Positions 55,108 through 63,898 of a DNA stretch of 64,000 nt are shown one piece after another (positions within the stretch are counted from its first letter, which is position 1; every line of letters starts with the position of its first letter). The DNA comes from Plebeiibacterium sediminum (GTDB lineage Bacteria; Bacteroidota; Bacteroidia; Bacteroidales; Marinilabiliaceae), in the NCBI RefSeq assembly GCF_026013605.1, contig NZ_JAPDPJ010000012.1, positions 49,231 to 113,230 of the forward strand. Direction: 5' to 3'. The notes under the pieces were generated by a model. It was not told the DNA's origin. It was given only the letters and a program-made list of their open reading frames with translations, and did no database searches. The position numbers were made by a program, and so were the translations under genes.

Positions 55108-58100
55108 ATGAGATACGCACTATTCACTCTTCTTATAACATTTTTTCAAGTATTAGCATCAGCAAATATTCAAACGCCCAAGTTTGTTCATTATACCAAT
55201 AAAGAAGGATTATCATCCTCATATGTAAAAGGTATTAAACAGGATAAATATGGATTTATTTGGGTGGCCACCAGAGAGAACATTACAAGATTTGAAAATA
55301 ATCGTTTTGTAAAATTCCCGGTATATGATGTGCTTCATAATGAAATTGAGCTGGAACCTCAGTCCATTTCCTGCATCAACGATTCTTTGATTCTAGTGGA
55401 ATCCATGCAGAACTTTTATTATTATTTCGACTATAACACTGAATGTTTTAAGCCCTATACTCCATTATATAATAGCATTAAAAAAGATTGTGTTACAGGC
55501 ATTAACTCAAATACAGTATTGTTTCTTCAAAACAATAATATCAAATCGCTAAACTTAAAAGAAGGAAACATTTCATTTTCAAATATTTTTGCTGCATCAC
55601 TAGACAAGTCAATTACAGAACAAATTCTTAAAATTACATCAAACAAAAATATTATAGTGGCCTATACCACAGGCGACAGAATACTTATTTACAATAAAAA
55701 AACAAAGGTTTACAGTCAATTTAAAATAAACATAACCATCCCAAATGAAGTTGTGTTTATTAATGCTGATATTAATAACGATATTTGGATATCAAACTTT
55801 GCATCCTGTCTTATAAAGATAAATTATCCATCAGGCAAGCAGACTAAATTTACCACTACAACAACTCCAGGACTGCCGCATAATATGGTTCATTGTGTAG
55901 CCATTGACAGAAAAAACAGGGCATGGATAGGAACTGAAAATGGCTTATGTATCTGGGATGAATACTCCGGAGAATTTAAGTGTTTTAAATACGATATAAC
56001 AATTCCTGAAGGCTTAAATACAAACCCTATATACAATGCCTTTGCAGATAAGGATGGAAATATATGGCTCGGAACCTATTTTGGCGGTATTAACCTGTGG
56101 TGCGACAAACCCACAAAGTTTACGCATTGGAAAACCGGTACCGGAATACATCACCTTGGAGGCAAAGTGGTAAGTTGCTTTTATGAAGATCGTTTTAACA
56201 ATATCTGGATTGGTACAGAGGATATGGGAGTTAATAAACTGAATCCTAAAACAGGTGTGATTGATAAAGTGACGGCTTCTTTCAATAAAAACTATTTATC
56301 GTACGAAAATGTGCATGATATATTGATGGTTCATAACGACCTGTGGATAGCTACCTACTCGGGAGGAATAAACATATTAAATACACAAAATAATAATATC
56401 AGATGTATTCAGGTGGCCAACGAACCAAATCTGGGTTCTGACTTTGTTTTCTCTTTTACACAAAAGGATTCTTTGATTTATATTGGAACCGATGTTGGAG
56501 TATCTCTGTATAACACACATACCAAAAGGTTTAGCCGGTTAAACAACAAATTACTCGAGAACCAGGTATTTGTTTCATTTGCATGGAAGGATGATATTTT
56601 ATGGATGTGCTCCTATAAAGCCATCTACTCGTACAACAGTAAAACCAAACAAGTAAAAAAACACCAGAAGCTAAGCGACGGATTTATTTTTGCGCAGATA
56701 TTTACCGACAGCAAAAAGAAGATATGGATCGCAACCAATAACAGGGGATTGATTCTTTATGATGACAACACCGAAACGCTTACTTACCACAACAAAAGCA
56801 ATGGTTTTCCGGCCAACAGAATCTTTGCTATTGAGGAAGCCCATGATCAAACAATATGGTTAAGCACCAACCTGGGTTTAATTAACTTTAATCCCAAAGA
56901 CAACGCTTTTACAAATTACGATTCCAATTCCGGCATTCCTTTTAATCAATTTAACTTTAGAGCATCTTTCAAAGACTCAAAAGGAATTATTTACTTTGGC
57001 AGTAACGAAGGTATGATTTCTATTAATCCTGAAAATTATGCGCTTAAGGCACCTGCTCCTGTAGAATTTACTGAGTTATTACTATTCAACAAACACATTA
57101 CACCTGAGGAAGATTCGCCTATTATAAAATCAATCACCTCATCGCCAAAACTAAACCTTAAACACAACCAAAATTCCATTACCATAAACTATACATCACT
57201 CGATTACACCAATACCGGCTCCATATCTTATGCTTATAAACTTGAAGGTTTTGACAATAACTTTAACTATGTGGGTAATAAAACATCGGCTACTTACACA
57301 AACTTAGATCCCGGCAAATATACTTTTATTGTAAAATCATCAAATGATGCATGGGTAAACGAAAGCACCATTAACAAAATACAATTAAAAATAACACCTC
57401 CATTCTGGTTAACACCTTATGCTTTTGTTTTATATGCGATCACATTTCTTACTACTTTTTTGTTGCTGAACAGCATTATCATCAGAATGCAAAAATCAAA
57501 ATCGCAGATTGCCCTGGAGCGACAAAAAAGACTACACAACGACCAGATTAATAATTTCAAATTGGAATTTTTTACCAATATCTCACACGAAATTAAAACC
57601 CCTCTTACCTTAATATTGGGGCCACTATCCAAATTAATTGAGAACCAAAAGTTAGATACAACGGTTAAAAGCCAGCTAAATAGAATATACTTAAATGTAA
57701 ATCGCCTGAATTCGCTGCTGGGAGAACTGCTTGAGTTTAGAAAAATCGATAAGGCATCCACCAATTTTAGAGTGTCAAAAAGCACAGACTTTTTATACAT
57801 TAAAAACATTGAAGATGCCTACAGATGTATATCCGAACATCATAAAATAAATTTCTTTACCACATACAACAATGATTTAGAAGAGGTTTGGCTCAATAAA
57901 GCCATCATTGAAAAAATTATTTTTAATCTGTTATCCAATTCGTTTAAGTATTGTAAAGAAGGTGATACCGTTAATTTAACCGTGGAAATTAACACTGTAA
58001 ATAACAAAAAGACTTTAACTATTATTGTTAACGATAATGGCCCCGGCATTCCGGAAGAGGAACTGAATAAAGTGAAGAAAAGGTTTTTTCAGGCGGAGTC

Positions 58101-59124
58101 GGCAAAAAAAATGAACAAGGGAACAGGTATTGGATTGTCGTATGTAAATAATTTGGTGAAGCTCCATCATGGTACCATTGATATTAAAAGTGAGCTATTT
58201 AAAGGTACATCGGTAAGTGTGGTATTACCTTGCGACAAGAGTAGTTATTCTGAGGCTGAATTATCAGAAACGTATCAGGCTGAACATGCCGTGGAAGATA
58301 TTCCAATGAATCAGGACCATAACCATAACACCAATGAGTTACCTGATGCTGACCCTGAAAATAAAAACACCCCTTCGTTATTAATTGTGGAAGATAACCT
58401 GGAACTGTTGGCATTTTTAAATGATATTTTGGAAGAATACAATATAACCGTAGCCTCAAACGGAAAAGAAGCCTTATCTGTTATAAAAGAAAATAATAAC
58501 GCTTTCGATTTAATTGTTAGTGATATTATGATGCCTGAAATGGATGGATTACAATTAACCAATATTTTAAAATCGAGCATTGAAACTTCGCATATTCCTA
58601 TTATTCTTTTAACGGCAAAATCGGGCAGCGAAAGTCAATACGAAGGTTTAAAACAAGGTGCGGATGTTTATTTAGAGAAACCATTTTTACCTGAAATATT
58701 AAAACAAAACATCAGTAATATTGTACGCACGCGACAAAATATTATTAAAAACTTTTCGCAAAACACCAATATTACGCCTTCTGACTTAACCTCTTCGCAA
58801 AGGGATAAGGAATTTATGGAGGATTTAACCAAAATAATAGAAGAAAATATTGACAATACGTCTATGGATGTGCAGTTTATCATTGACAAATTACACGTGA
58901 GCAGATCGCTTTTACACACTAAACTTAAAAGTTTGGCCAACTGCTCCACCACAGAATATATCAGAATCATCAGATTAAGAAGCGCCATTGAAATAATCAA
59001 TAACGATAAGTGCAGCTTTTCGGAAGCGGCCTATAAATCGGGCTTTACCTCATTAACCTATTTTAGCCGTGCCTTTAAAAATCAGTATGGCAAATCACCC
59101 AGTGAGTTTTTTAATCGGAGTTAG
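55108..59124 (+). CDS. Hybrid two-component system regulator (HTCS) of the locus
   Basis: 1338 residues, one protein from sensor to DNA-binding domain. Signal peptide, then about 640 residues of propeller repeats (DKYGFIWVATRENI, DGNIWLGTYFGG, NNIWIGTEDMG), a Y_Y_Y domain (about 690-755), a membrane helix (about 768-790), and HisKA with FFTNISHEIKTPLTLI. The ATPase domain has GTGIGLSYVNNLV, the receiver DLIVSDIMMPEMDG, and the C-terminal AraC domain two helix-turn-helix units ending SYFSRAFKNQYGKSPSEF. HTCS proteins sense periplasmic oligosaccharides and switch on their glycan locus. It is the only such regulator here and is divergent from the GH97 fusion, so it probably governs the locus. 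The inducing ligand may be an arabinose-containing fragment. Confidence 0.95.
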   Translation: MRYALFTLLITFFQVLASANIQTPKFVHYTNKEGLSSSYVKGIKQDKYGFIWVATRENITRFENNRFVKFPVYDVLHNEIELEPQSISCINDSLILVESMQNFYYYFDYNTECFKPYTPLYNSIKKDCVTGINSNTVLFLQNNNIKSLNLKEGNISFSNIFAASLDKSITEQILKITSNKNIIVAYTTGDRILIYNKKTKVYSQFKINITIPNEVVFINADINNDIWISNFASCLIKINYPSGKQTKFTTTTTPGLPHNMVHCVAIDRKNRAWIGTENGLCIWDEYSGEFKCFKYDITIPEGLNTNPIYNAFADKDGNIWLGTYFGGINLWCDKPTKFTHWKTGTGIHHLGGKVVSCFYEDRFNNIWIGTEDMGVNKLNPKTGVIDKVTASFNKNYLSYENVHDILMVHNDLWIATYSGGINILNTQNNNIRCIQVANEPNLGSDFVFSFTQKDSLIYIGTDVGVSLYNTHTKRFSRLNNKLLENQVFVSFAWKDDILWMCSYKAIYSYNSKTKQVKKHQKLSDGFIFAQIFTDSKKKIWIATNNRGLILYDDNTETLTYHNKSNGFPANRIFAIEEAHDQTIWLSTNLGLINFNPKDNAFTNYDSNSGIPFNQFNFRASFKDSKGIIYFGSNEGMISINPENYALKAPAPVEFTELLLFNKHITPEEDSPIIKSITSSPKLNLKHNQNSITINYTSLDYTNTGSISYAYKLEGFDNNFNYVGNKTSATYTNLDPGKYTFIVKSSNDAWVNESTINKIQLKITPPFWLTPYAFVLYAITFLTTFLLLNSIIIRMQKSKSQIALERQKRLHNDQINNFKLEFFTNISHEIKTPLTLILGPLSKLIENQKLDTTVKSQLNRIYLNVNRLNSLLGELLEFRKIDKASTNFRVSKSTDFLYIKNIEDAYRCISEHHKINFFTTYNNDLEEVWLNKAIIEKIIFNLLSNSFKYCKEGDTVNLTVEINTVNNKKTLTIIVNDNGPGIPEEELNKVKKRFFQAESAKKMNKGTGIGLSYVNNLVKLHHGTIDIKSELFKGTSVSVVLPCDKSSYSEAELSETYQAEHAVEDIPMNQDHNHNTNELPDADPENKNTPSLLIVEDNLELLAFLNDILEEYNITVASNGKEALSVIKENNNAFDLIVSDIMMPEMDGLQLTNILKSSIETSHIPIILLTAKSGSESQYEGLKQGADVYLEKPFLPEILKQNISNIVRTRQNIIKNFSQNTNITPSDLTSSQRDKEFMEDLTKIIEENIDNTSMDVQFIIDKLHVSRSLLHTKLKSLANCSTTEYIRIIRLRSAIEIINNDKCSFSEAAYKSGFTSLTYFSRAFKNQYGKSPSEFFNRS

Positions 59125-59615
59125 CATATTAATGCGGGTAATACTATTTTAGGATGAGTGGGAAAACTTGAGGAATTGTGCCATACAAACGTTACGAGGA
59201 TTGTCGTCCTAAAGCAGAGGATAGGTATATTTGTACTTTATTTATATTCTTTTTCTACTTTTTTAATTCGGAGCTTCAGAACCTTATAGTTCTATTAAAA
59301 CCATTACTATTTGTTTATTGCTAATATTATTTGACAACACGCTTAACTCATTTTTTTATTTGATAATTGAGTATTTCTCTGTTCTCTAACTCTCTAGCTT
59401 TTTCTATCTTCATTCTGTCAGGACTGCTACAAATGTAATCATAAATGATATCCAACCATTTGAAGTATATTTTTGTACTGGACAAAATTTATAATGCATT
59501 GGTCTCGGTGTTGTGTCACCGTATAGAGGGAGACAAAAACTGTTGACAAAAGCTTAAAGCCAAAGCAATATAGCAATGCAGTATTCCCTGCGTTTTCTTT
59601 ACCGTATTTATTTTA
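59125..59615. other. Intergenic region with a REP-like dyad
   Basis: 490 bp. A dyad TTTAGGATGA (59148-59157) / TCGTCCTAAA (59204-59213, 9 of 10 paired) lies just after the regulator gene and might end its transcript. A short GGTG / CACC hairpin is at 59506-59519. No coding sequence seen. Confidence 0.5.
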
Positions 59616-60218
59616 TTATGACATCCAAGCTAAATAACATTCAATTATATTCCATTGGTTTTGCTGTTTCTCTAAGATAAAATAATAACCTGTTCCACTT
59701 AATTTTCCCTTTGTAATACTTAAATAAACCAGAGCCTTGCTTTTGGTATTATTTAATCCTGGCCTAGATATATGAAAAACTGGAGAACCTACAATTGTTG
59801 TATTATAGCCTTGCCAATTGTCATTTTGAAGATATTTATTAATCTTTTGTTGCGTAATGTATGAAACTTCTTTGTTATCAACTTTATTAAGTTTAATGGT
59901 ACGAATACTTTTATTTTTCTTCATAAAGTCTTCATACATATCTTTTGAAAAAGAATTAAAAGTCTTAAGACTATTAAGTAAACATGAATCATTCTCTATT
60001 TCTAAGAACCCACAGTCATTATTTGTTATTACTACTACTTTTTTATCTGAAAGAGAGCATATACATGGTTTAGGTCGTTCGTTATCTTTTAAATTTCTTT
60101 CTACATTAGTTTCTAATAAGTTTGTTAAAACGTCTTGTTCAATTTTCTGTATTTTGCAACTAATACAAACAATAGATGCTAAAAGATATAATAGTATTTT
60201 ATAGTTTTTATCTTTCAT
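59616..60218 (-). CDS. Hypothetical lipoprotein
   Basis: Start 60218 is chosen because MKDKNYKILLYLLASIVCISC is a lipoprotein signal; a start at 60281 would add 21 non-signal residues. About 200 residues; the mature protein has a CIC motif near 52 and a beta-rich C-terminal half with TGYYFILEKQQNQWNIIECYLAW, reminiscent of small NTF2- or DUF-type envelope proteins. No family is recognised. It lies downstream of the PP2C-like gene on the same strand and may share its transcript. Confidence 0.6.
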   Translation of the reverse strand: MKDKNYKILLYLLASIVCISCKIQKIEQDVLTNLLETNVERNLKDNERPKPCICSLSDKKVVVITNNDCGFLEIENDSCLLNSLKTFNSFSKDMYEDFMKKNKSIRTIKLNKVDNKEVSYITQQKINKYLQNDNWQGYNTTIVGSPVFHISRPGLNNTKSKALVYLSITKGKLSGTGYYFILEKQQNQWNIIECYLAWMS

Positions 60219-60345
60219 TTTTTTTAATTCAGTTACACCGGTTTTAGGATAAACCTTTTTACAATTAAACAAAGCATACAAACAACTCCAACCATAATTA
60301 GTAAGACCACTTATGCTTCATTAGCTATAGTTTGAGGATCATTTT

Positions 60346-61092
60346 TTATTGTTGTGGTGACATTATTATTCTTATCACAGCCAAATCATCTGTTACAATG
60401 TGATTCATATTTTGTTTTAAAAATCTTATTTTTCTTTCAAACATATTGTCAAAGTTTGATTCAGAGCAATCCTTTAACAAATAATCAATAATTTCTGATT
60501 CCTCCATCTGCTTGTCTCTTTCTTGAAGGTTTTTAAAAGTAAAAATCCCATCTGTGCATATTGAGATATCTTTAAACTCCATTATGGATAATTTTTGCTT
60601 TTGATTGTCAAACCAAAGATCATACTCCTCGTCTAGGTGATATGCTAAATAATCAGGTTTATCGTCCTGTTCATATTCTGTCAAATTCCCGTCGCAACAA
60701 ATTAAACCATCCCCAACTGTTAACAATTCTCCTTCGTTCTTCTGTGTATCAACAATTCCAATTATTAAAGTCGATAACAATTCATTAGTATGTAAATCAA
60801 GCTGGTTTTTGATATGCTTCAACTCTATAAAAAGTTCCCTAATAATCAGTTTTAATTTACTTTTAAGATTTAAAGTCTTTGGAATCACAAATTCTTGATA
60901 GTAATATTTCTTTGCTATTTTTCTAAGAATTTTTCCTATCAAAATAGATGCAAAAACTGATTCAGTACCCATTGTGCAACCATCTAGTACAGCAATCAAT
61001 TTTTCATTTGTACCAATTGATTCATGAATCCAAAAATCTTCACAATGATTCGTATGAAATTCTCCAATATTTAAAGTCGTATATATTTTCAT
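60346..61092 (-). CDS. PP2C-like serine/threonine phosphatase
   Basis: Start 61092 is chosen as the protein-like sequence begins at MKIYTTLNIGEFHTNHCEDF; the upstream ATG at 61146 adds a poor extension. About 248 residues. The PPM-type metal site is visible: NHCEDFW (Asp), AVLDGCTMG (Asp-Gly), LLTVGDGLICCDG, ISICTDGIFTF (Asp-Gly) and VTDDLAVIRI at the end. These are the positions of the manganese-binding Asp residues. It likely dephosphorylates a cytoplasmic protein. No partner kinase is visible nearby; the neighbour is a lipoprotein of unknown role. Confidence 0.75.
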   Translation of the reverse strand: MKIYTTLNIGEFHTNHCEDFWIHESIGTNEKLIAVLDGCTMGTESVFASILIGKILRKIAKKYYYQEFVIPKTLNLKSKLKLIIRELFIELKHIKNQLDLHTNELLSTLIIGIVDTQKNEGELLTVGDGLICCDGNLTEYEQDDKPDYLAYHLDEEYDLWFDNQKQKLSIMEFKDISICTDGIFTFKNLQERDKQMEESEIIDYLLKDCSESNFDNMFERKIRFLKQNMNHIVTDDLAVIRIIMSPQQ

Positions 61093-61182
61093 CTTTGTCT
61101 CTATCTTTCTTCTCCACCTAACGTATCCCAAATCATTCCCAAGCACCCCTCATTAAAACCATCTATAAACCAATACTGGTAT

Positions 61183-61738
61183 TATATCTATCATTAACTC
61201 AGTTGCATTTTGCTGCATTTGGAATAACCCCTAAAATTACTCCGTTATTTGAAAAAAGTTACAATAATGGGATAAAATATTATTTTAAATAGACAAAAGA
61301 CTGCTAGCAGTCAACGAAGGATGGGCACAGGGCGAAGAGCGTAAGGCGAAGAGCATAGGGCATAGAGTGTAGAGCAAAGGGATTAGGTATGGGGCAACAT
61401 CACAGGTATATCACGGAATAGAGGAGTATTTACAAACACTAAAAAACTGCTAACCACCTGTATTACACACCTCCACACAACTTTGCGAGACAATTTTGAA
61501 AACTCTGGAAAACCTGTCGACTGTACGCGGCAAGCTTTCCACGTTCTGGAAAACCTGCTGACTCCACGCGACAAGCTTTCCACGCTCTGGAAAAGGTGTC
61601 GACTGCACGCGGCAAGGTTTCCACACTCTGGAAAAGGTGCTGCTTCCGCGCGACAAGCTTTCCAGAGTCTGGATAGGTCGCTGCTTTTGTGCGAGAAGGT
61701 TTCCAGAAAAATTAAAGCAATATATTACACCCCAATTG
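61183..61738. repeat. Dispersed element with 41-bp tandem array, copy 2
   Basis: Homologous to 6640-7206 over its whole length. The left part shares ACTCCGTTATT, GTTACAATAATGGG and ATTATTTTAAATAGAC. A heptamer tract (61324-61386: GGCACAG, GGCGAAG, AGCGTAA, GGCGAAG, AGCATAG and so on) follows. A spacer with ATATCACGGAATAGAGGA (shared with copy 1) precedes the array, which starts at 61485 with later units at 61527, 61568, 61609, 61650 and a partial one at 61691. The end, GGTTTCCAGAAAAATTAAAGC, also matches copy 1. Confidence 0.85.
61485..61711. repeat. 41-bp tandem repeat array (5.5 units)
   Basis: Units start at 61485, 61527, 61568, 61609, 61650 and 61691; the first is 42 bp, the others 41. 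Same core as the array at 7011-7200 (GCGRCAAGCTTTCCA, variable bases, TCTGGAAAA). Internal divergence between units is high, so the array is old or under weak constraint. Confidence 0.9.
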
Positions 61739-61831
61739 CGTAAGCTGAATTAAAATGGTTGTGCAATATTTTAAAGATTTTAGCAAGACGAAGCCTGTCC
61801 TTTCAGTTTTGATATTTATTACTTTTGCATC

Positions 61832-62668
61832 ATGAATAATATGATTCAAACATTTGAGTTCAAAAAACTACCTATTGAAATAGAGGTAAAGGACTTGAAG
61901 TTCGTTAAAGAACTACCCGAATTACTTGGACATCCACATAAGGCCACATTCTTTCAAATTGTTTGGTTAACAAGTGGGGAAGCTGAATTTAATATCGATT
62001 TCCGGAAGATTCTTATGAAAGAAAATGAGCTTTTAATTATTACTCCTGGACAAGTATGTTCCTTTGATGTTGAATCAGAATATACCGGAAAATTGATTCT
62101 TTTTACCAATTCATTTTTCAACATCAGTGAAATTGATTCTAATTTCATGTATACTTCCGAAATATTTAATCCGGTTCGTTTAAACAAAACAATTACTATC
62201 TGTCCCAAATTAATTAGCAATTTAACCGACCTACTCGAAAATGAACTTAAGCAGGGAGATACAAATTATAAAATAGAAATAGCACAAAGTTTTCTTCGTA
62301 TTATGCTGTTCGAATCTGAAAGGCAGTTTACTAAAACAACAGATTTAGCTGTTAATAACGTGGCCCGCCTCTTTTATAATGCAGTAGAGCAACATTATAA
62401 AGAAAATAAGAATACTGAATTTTATGTTCATCTTTTAAATGTTAACGAAAAGATATTGTCGAGAGAAGTTAAAGCCATCAGCGGAAAAACACCAAAGGTT
62501 TATATTGATTCACGAACTATTTTAGAAGCTAAGCGCTTGTTAATCTACAGTAGCTTAAGCATTAAAGAAATTGGCTACATCCTTGGATTTGACGAACCTT
62601 CCTATTTCAACAAGTACTTTAAAAAGCATACAAAACTAACTCCTCTTGAATTCAGAAAAGAACACTAA
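61832..62668 (+). CDS. AraC-family transcriptional regulator
   Basis: 278 residues, cytoplasmic. The N-terminal cupin-like region (FFQIVWLTSGEAEFNID, ELLIITPGQVCSF) resembles the ligand-binding half of stand-alone AraC proteins. The C-terminal 100 residues hold two helix-turn-helix motifs, including LEAKRLLIYSSLSIKEIGYILGFDE and SYFNKYFKKHTKLTPLEFR, the AraC signature. The gene is followed 113 bp later by an oxidoreductase on the same strand, which it may control. A TACTTTTG box at 61820-61827 lies too near the ATG to be a convincing promoter for this start. Confidence 0.92.
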   Translation: MNNMIQTFEFKKLPIEIEVKDLKFVKELPELLGHPHKATFFQIVWLTSGEAEFNIDFRKILMKENELLIITPGQVCSFDVESEYTGKLILFTNSFFNISEIDSNFMYTSEIFNPVRLNKTITICPKLISNLTDLLENELKQGDTNYKIEIAQSFLRIMLFESERQFTKTTDLAVNNVARLFYNAVEQHYKENKNTEFYVHLLNVNEKILSREVKAISGKTPKVYIDSRTILEAKRLLIYSSLSIKEIGYILGFDEPSYFNKYFKKHTKLTPLEFRKEH

Positions 62669-62781
62669 AAATTAGCATTGGCGGAGATTTACCATTTTCT
62701 GCCGGACATGTATTATCTCTACATTACCATAAGCCTGTACTTTTACATCATCAAAATAAAAGAAATTAAAAACGTACAGAT

Positions 62782-63432
62782 ATGAAGAAAGTAGTATTAA
62801 TTGGGGCAAGTGGATTTATTGGTTCTGCTCTTTTAAATGAAACACTAAACAGAGGTATTAAAACGATTGCTGTAGTTCGCAATCCTGAAAAAATTAAAAT
62901 CTCAAACGCAAATCTTCAGGTTGTTAAGGCTGATGTTTCGGATGCTGATGTGATTTCTGAAATAGCTAAAGAGGCAGATGTTGTAATAAGTGCATACAAC
63001 CCGGGCTGGGCAAATCCTAATATTTACGATGAAACGTTGAAAACATATCCGGCAATTTTGCAAGGGGTAAAAAATGCAGGAGTAAAACGTTTGCTCATTG
63101 TTGGTGGAGCAGGAACGCTATTTGTTGCTCCTGGTTTACGCGTTGTTGATTCTGGTGCTATTCCTGAAGAAATAATGGGTGGTGTGAAATCTCTTGGCGA
63201 ATTTTATTTAAATACTTTAACACAGGAAAAAGATATTGACTGGGTATTCTTTTCGCCAGCAGGAACCATTGAGCCGGGCGAGCGCACAGGCGAGTATCGC
63301 TTAGGCAAAGATGATTTAATTGTAAACGATAAAGGAGAAAGTAAAATATCAGTTCAGGATTATGCAAAAGCCATGATTGATGAATATGAAACTCCCGCAC
63401 ATCACTACGAGCGTTTTACAATTGGATATTAA
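62782..63432 (+). CDS. NAD(P)-binding Rossmann-fold oxidoreductase (atypical SDR, NmrA/YwnB-like)
   Basis: 216 residues. VVLIGASGFIGSALLNET is the glycine-rich dinucleotide loop (GxxGxxG), then beta-strand AVVRNP, ADVVISAY, and GVKRLLIVGGAGTLFVAPG. It lacks the Tyr-x3-Lys active site of classical short-chain dehydrogenases, so it is an atypical, NmrA-like member. Such proteins are NAD(P)H-dependent reductases or redox sensors. Same strand as the AraC regulator upstream, which suggests that it is the regulated target. The precise substrate is unknown. Confidence 0.85.
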   Translation: MKKVVLIGASGFIGSALLNETLNRGIKTIAVVRNPEKIKISNANLQVVKADVSDADVISEIAKEADVVISAYNPGWANPNIYDETLKTYPAILQGVKNAGVKRLLIVGGAGTLFVAPGLRVVDSGAIPEEIMGGVKSLGEFYLNTLTQEKDIDWVFFSPAGTIEPGERTGEYRLGKDDLIVNDKGESKISVQDYAKAMIDEYETPAHHYERFTIGY

Positions 63433-63501
63433 TTAAGCTTTCTAAATAGAAAGTAATGAATCCTCCATTTATATATGAATTATTGCTTTACAAATAAAGA
63501 T

Positions 63502-63523
63502 ATTGCACGAGCAATCGTGTAAT
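63502..63523. repeat. Short inverted repeat
   Basis: ATTGCACGA / TCGTGTAAT pair at 8 of 9 positions around a 4-base GCAA loop. It may be a weak terminator for the oxidoreductase gene or a REP-like remnant. Confidence 0.4.
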
Positions 63524-63611
63524 GAGTGATGGTACAATTAGAAGTTGGGTAGCATTTGATCAATATAGAGGTGTGTTTTCTCAAGAGAAAGGCTGTCCTT
63601 TCGAAGATTAA
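63522..63611 (+). pseudogene. Possible 29-codon coding remnant
   Basis: ATG at 63522, stop at 63609-63611. The peptide MSDGTIRSWVAFDQYRGVF continues to CPFED. It reads like protein but is too short to assign; there is no family match from memory. Confidence 0.2.
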
Positions 63612-63616
63612 AGCAT

Positions 63617-63659
63617 AAAAAAAGAGGTTGCCTCGTTATGAAGCAACCTCTTTTTTTTT
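63617..63659. terminator. Rho-independent terminator
   Basis: An 11-bp stem AAAGAGGTTGC / GCAACCTCTTT with an 11-base loop, an A-run on the left and a T-run on the right, so it can work in both directions. Confidence 0.9.
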
Positions 63660-63677
63660 ACCAATATCTCTGCTAAT

Positions 63678-63797
63678 TTACTTTAGGTATTTCGAAAAAT
63701 AATCCCTTTTCTTTCGCTCAAAATAATAGTTGTATGCACCAATATAATGGTGCTCCTGACCTGGTAATACCAGTAAATCAAAATCTTTGTTTGCACT
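63678..63797 (-). pseudogene. S9 peptidase C-terminal remnant
   Basis: Leftward frame SANKDFDLLVLPGQEHH... to RDYFSKYLK and a stop at 63678. It matches the end of the intact S9 peptidase at 25135 (KANKDFELVVLPGLPH, then RRDFFVECFYKQF) around the catalytic His. The homology stops abruptly upstream of 63797, so only about 40 codons survive. Confidence 0.65.
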
Positions 63798-63898
63798 GAA
63801 AGAACAGCACTTGTTTTTAGATATCCTTTCAGGAGGGTATTTTAAAATCTAATACAATTTTGCGAACGGAAATATCTTTCTATTGTAATACTGCTTTC

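Noticed and set aside
57417..57809. 130-codon leftward frame inside the hybrid regulator
   Set aside because: Antisense shadow of the kinase domain; no start context and no family-like features.
59505..59535. tRNA-like or riboswitch-like hairpin
   Set aside because: Only a 4-bp GGTG / CACC stem; too weak to call.
61383..61743. Several 66-86-codon frames across the second 41-bp array
   Set aside because: Same reason; they exist on both strands because the repeat lacks stops, not because they code.
61820..61827. TACTTTTG as a promoter for the AraC gene
   Set aside because: It ends four bases before the ATG, too close for a normal leader, and no -33 box is at the right distance; left as unassigned.
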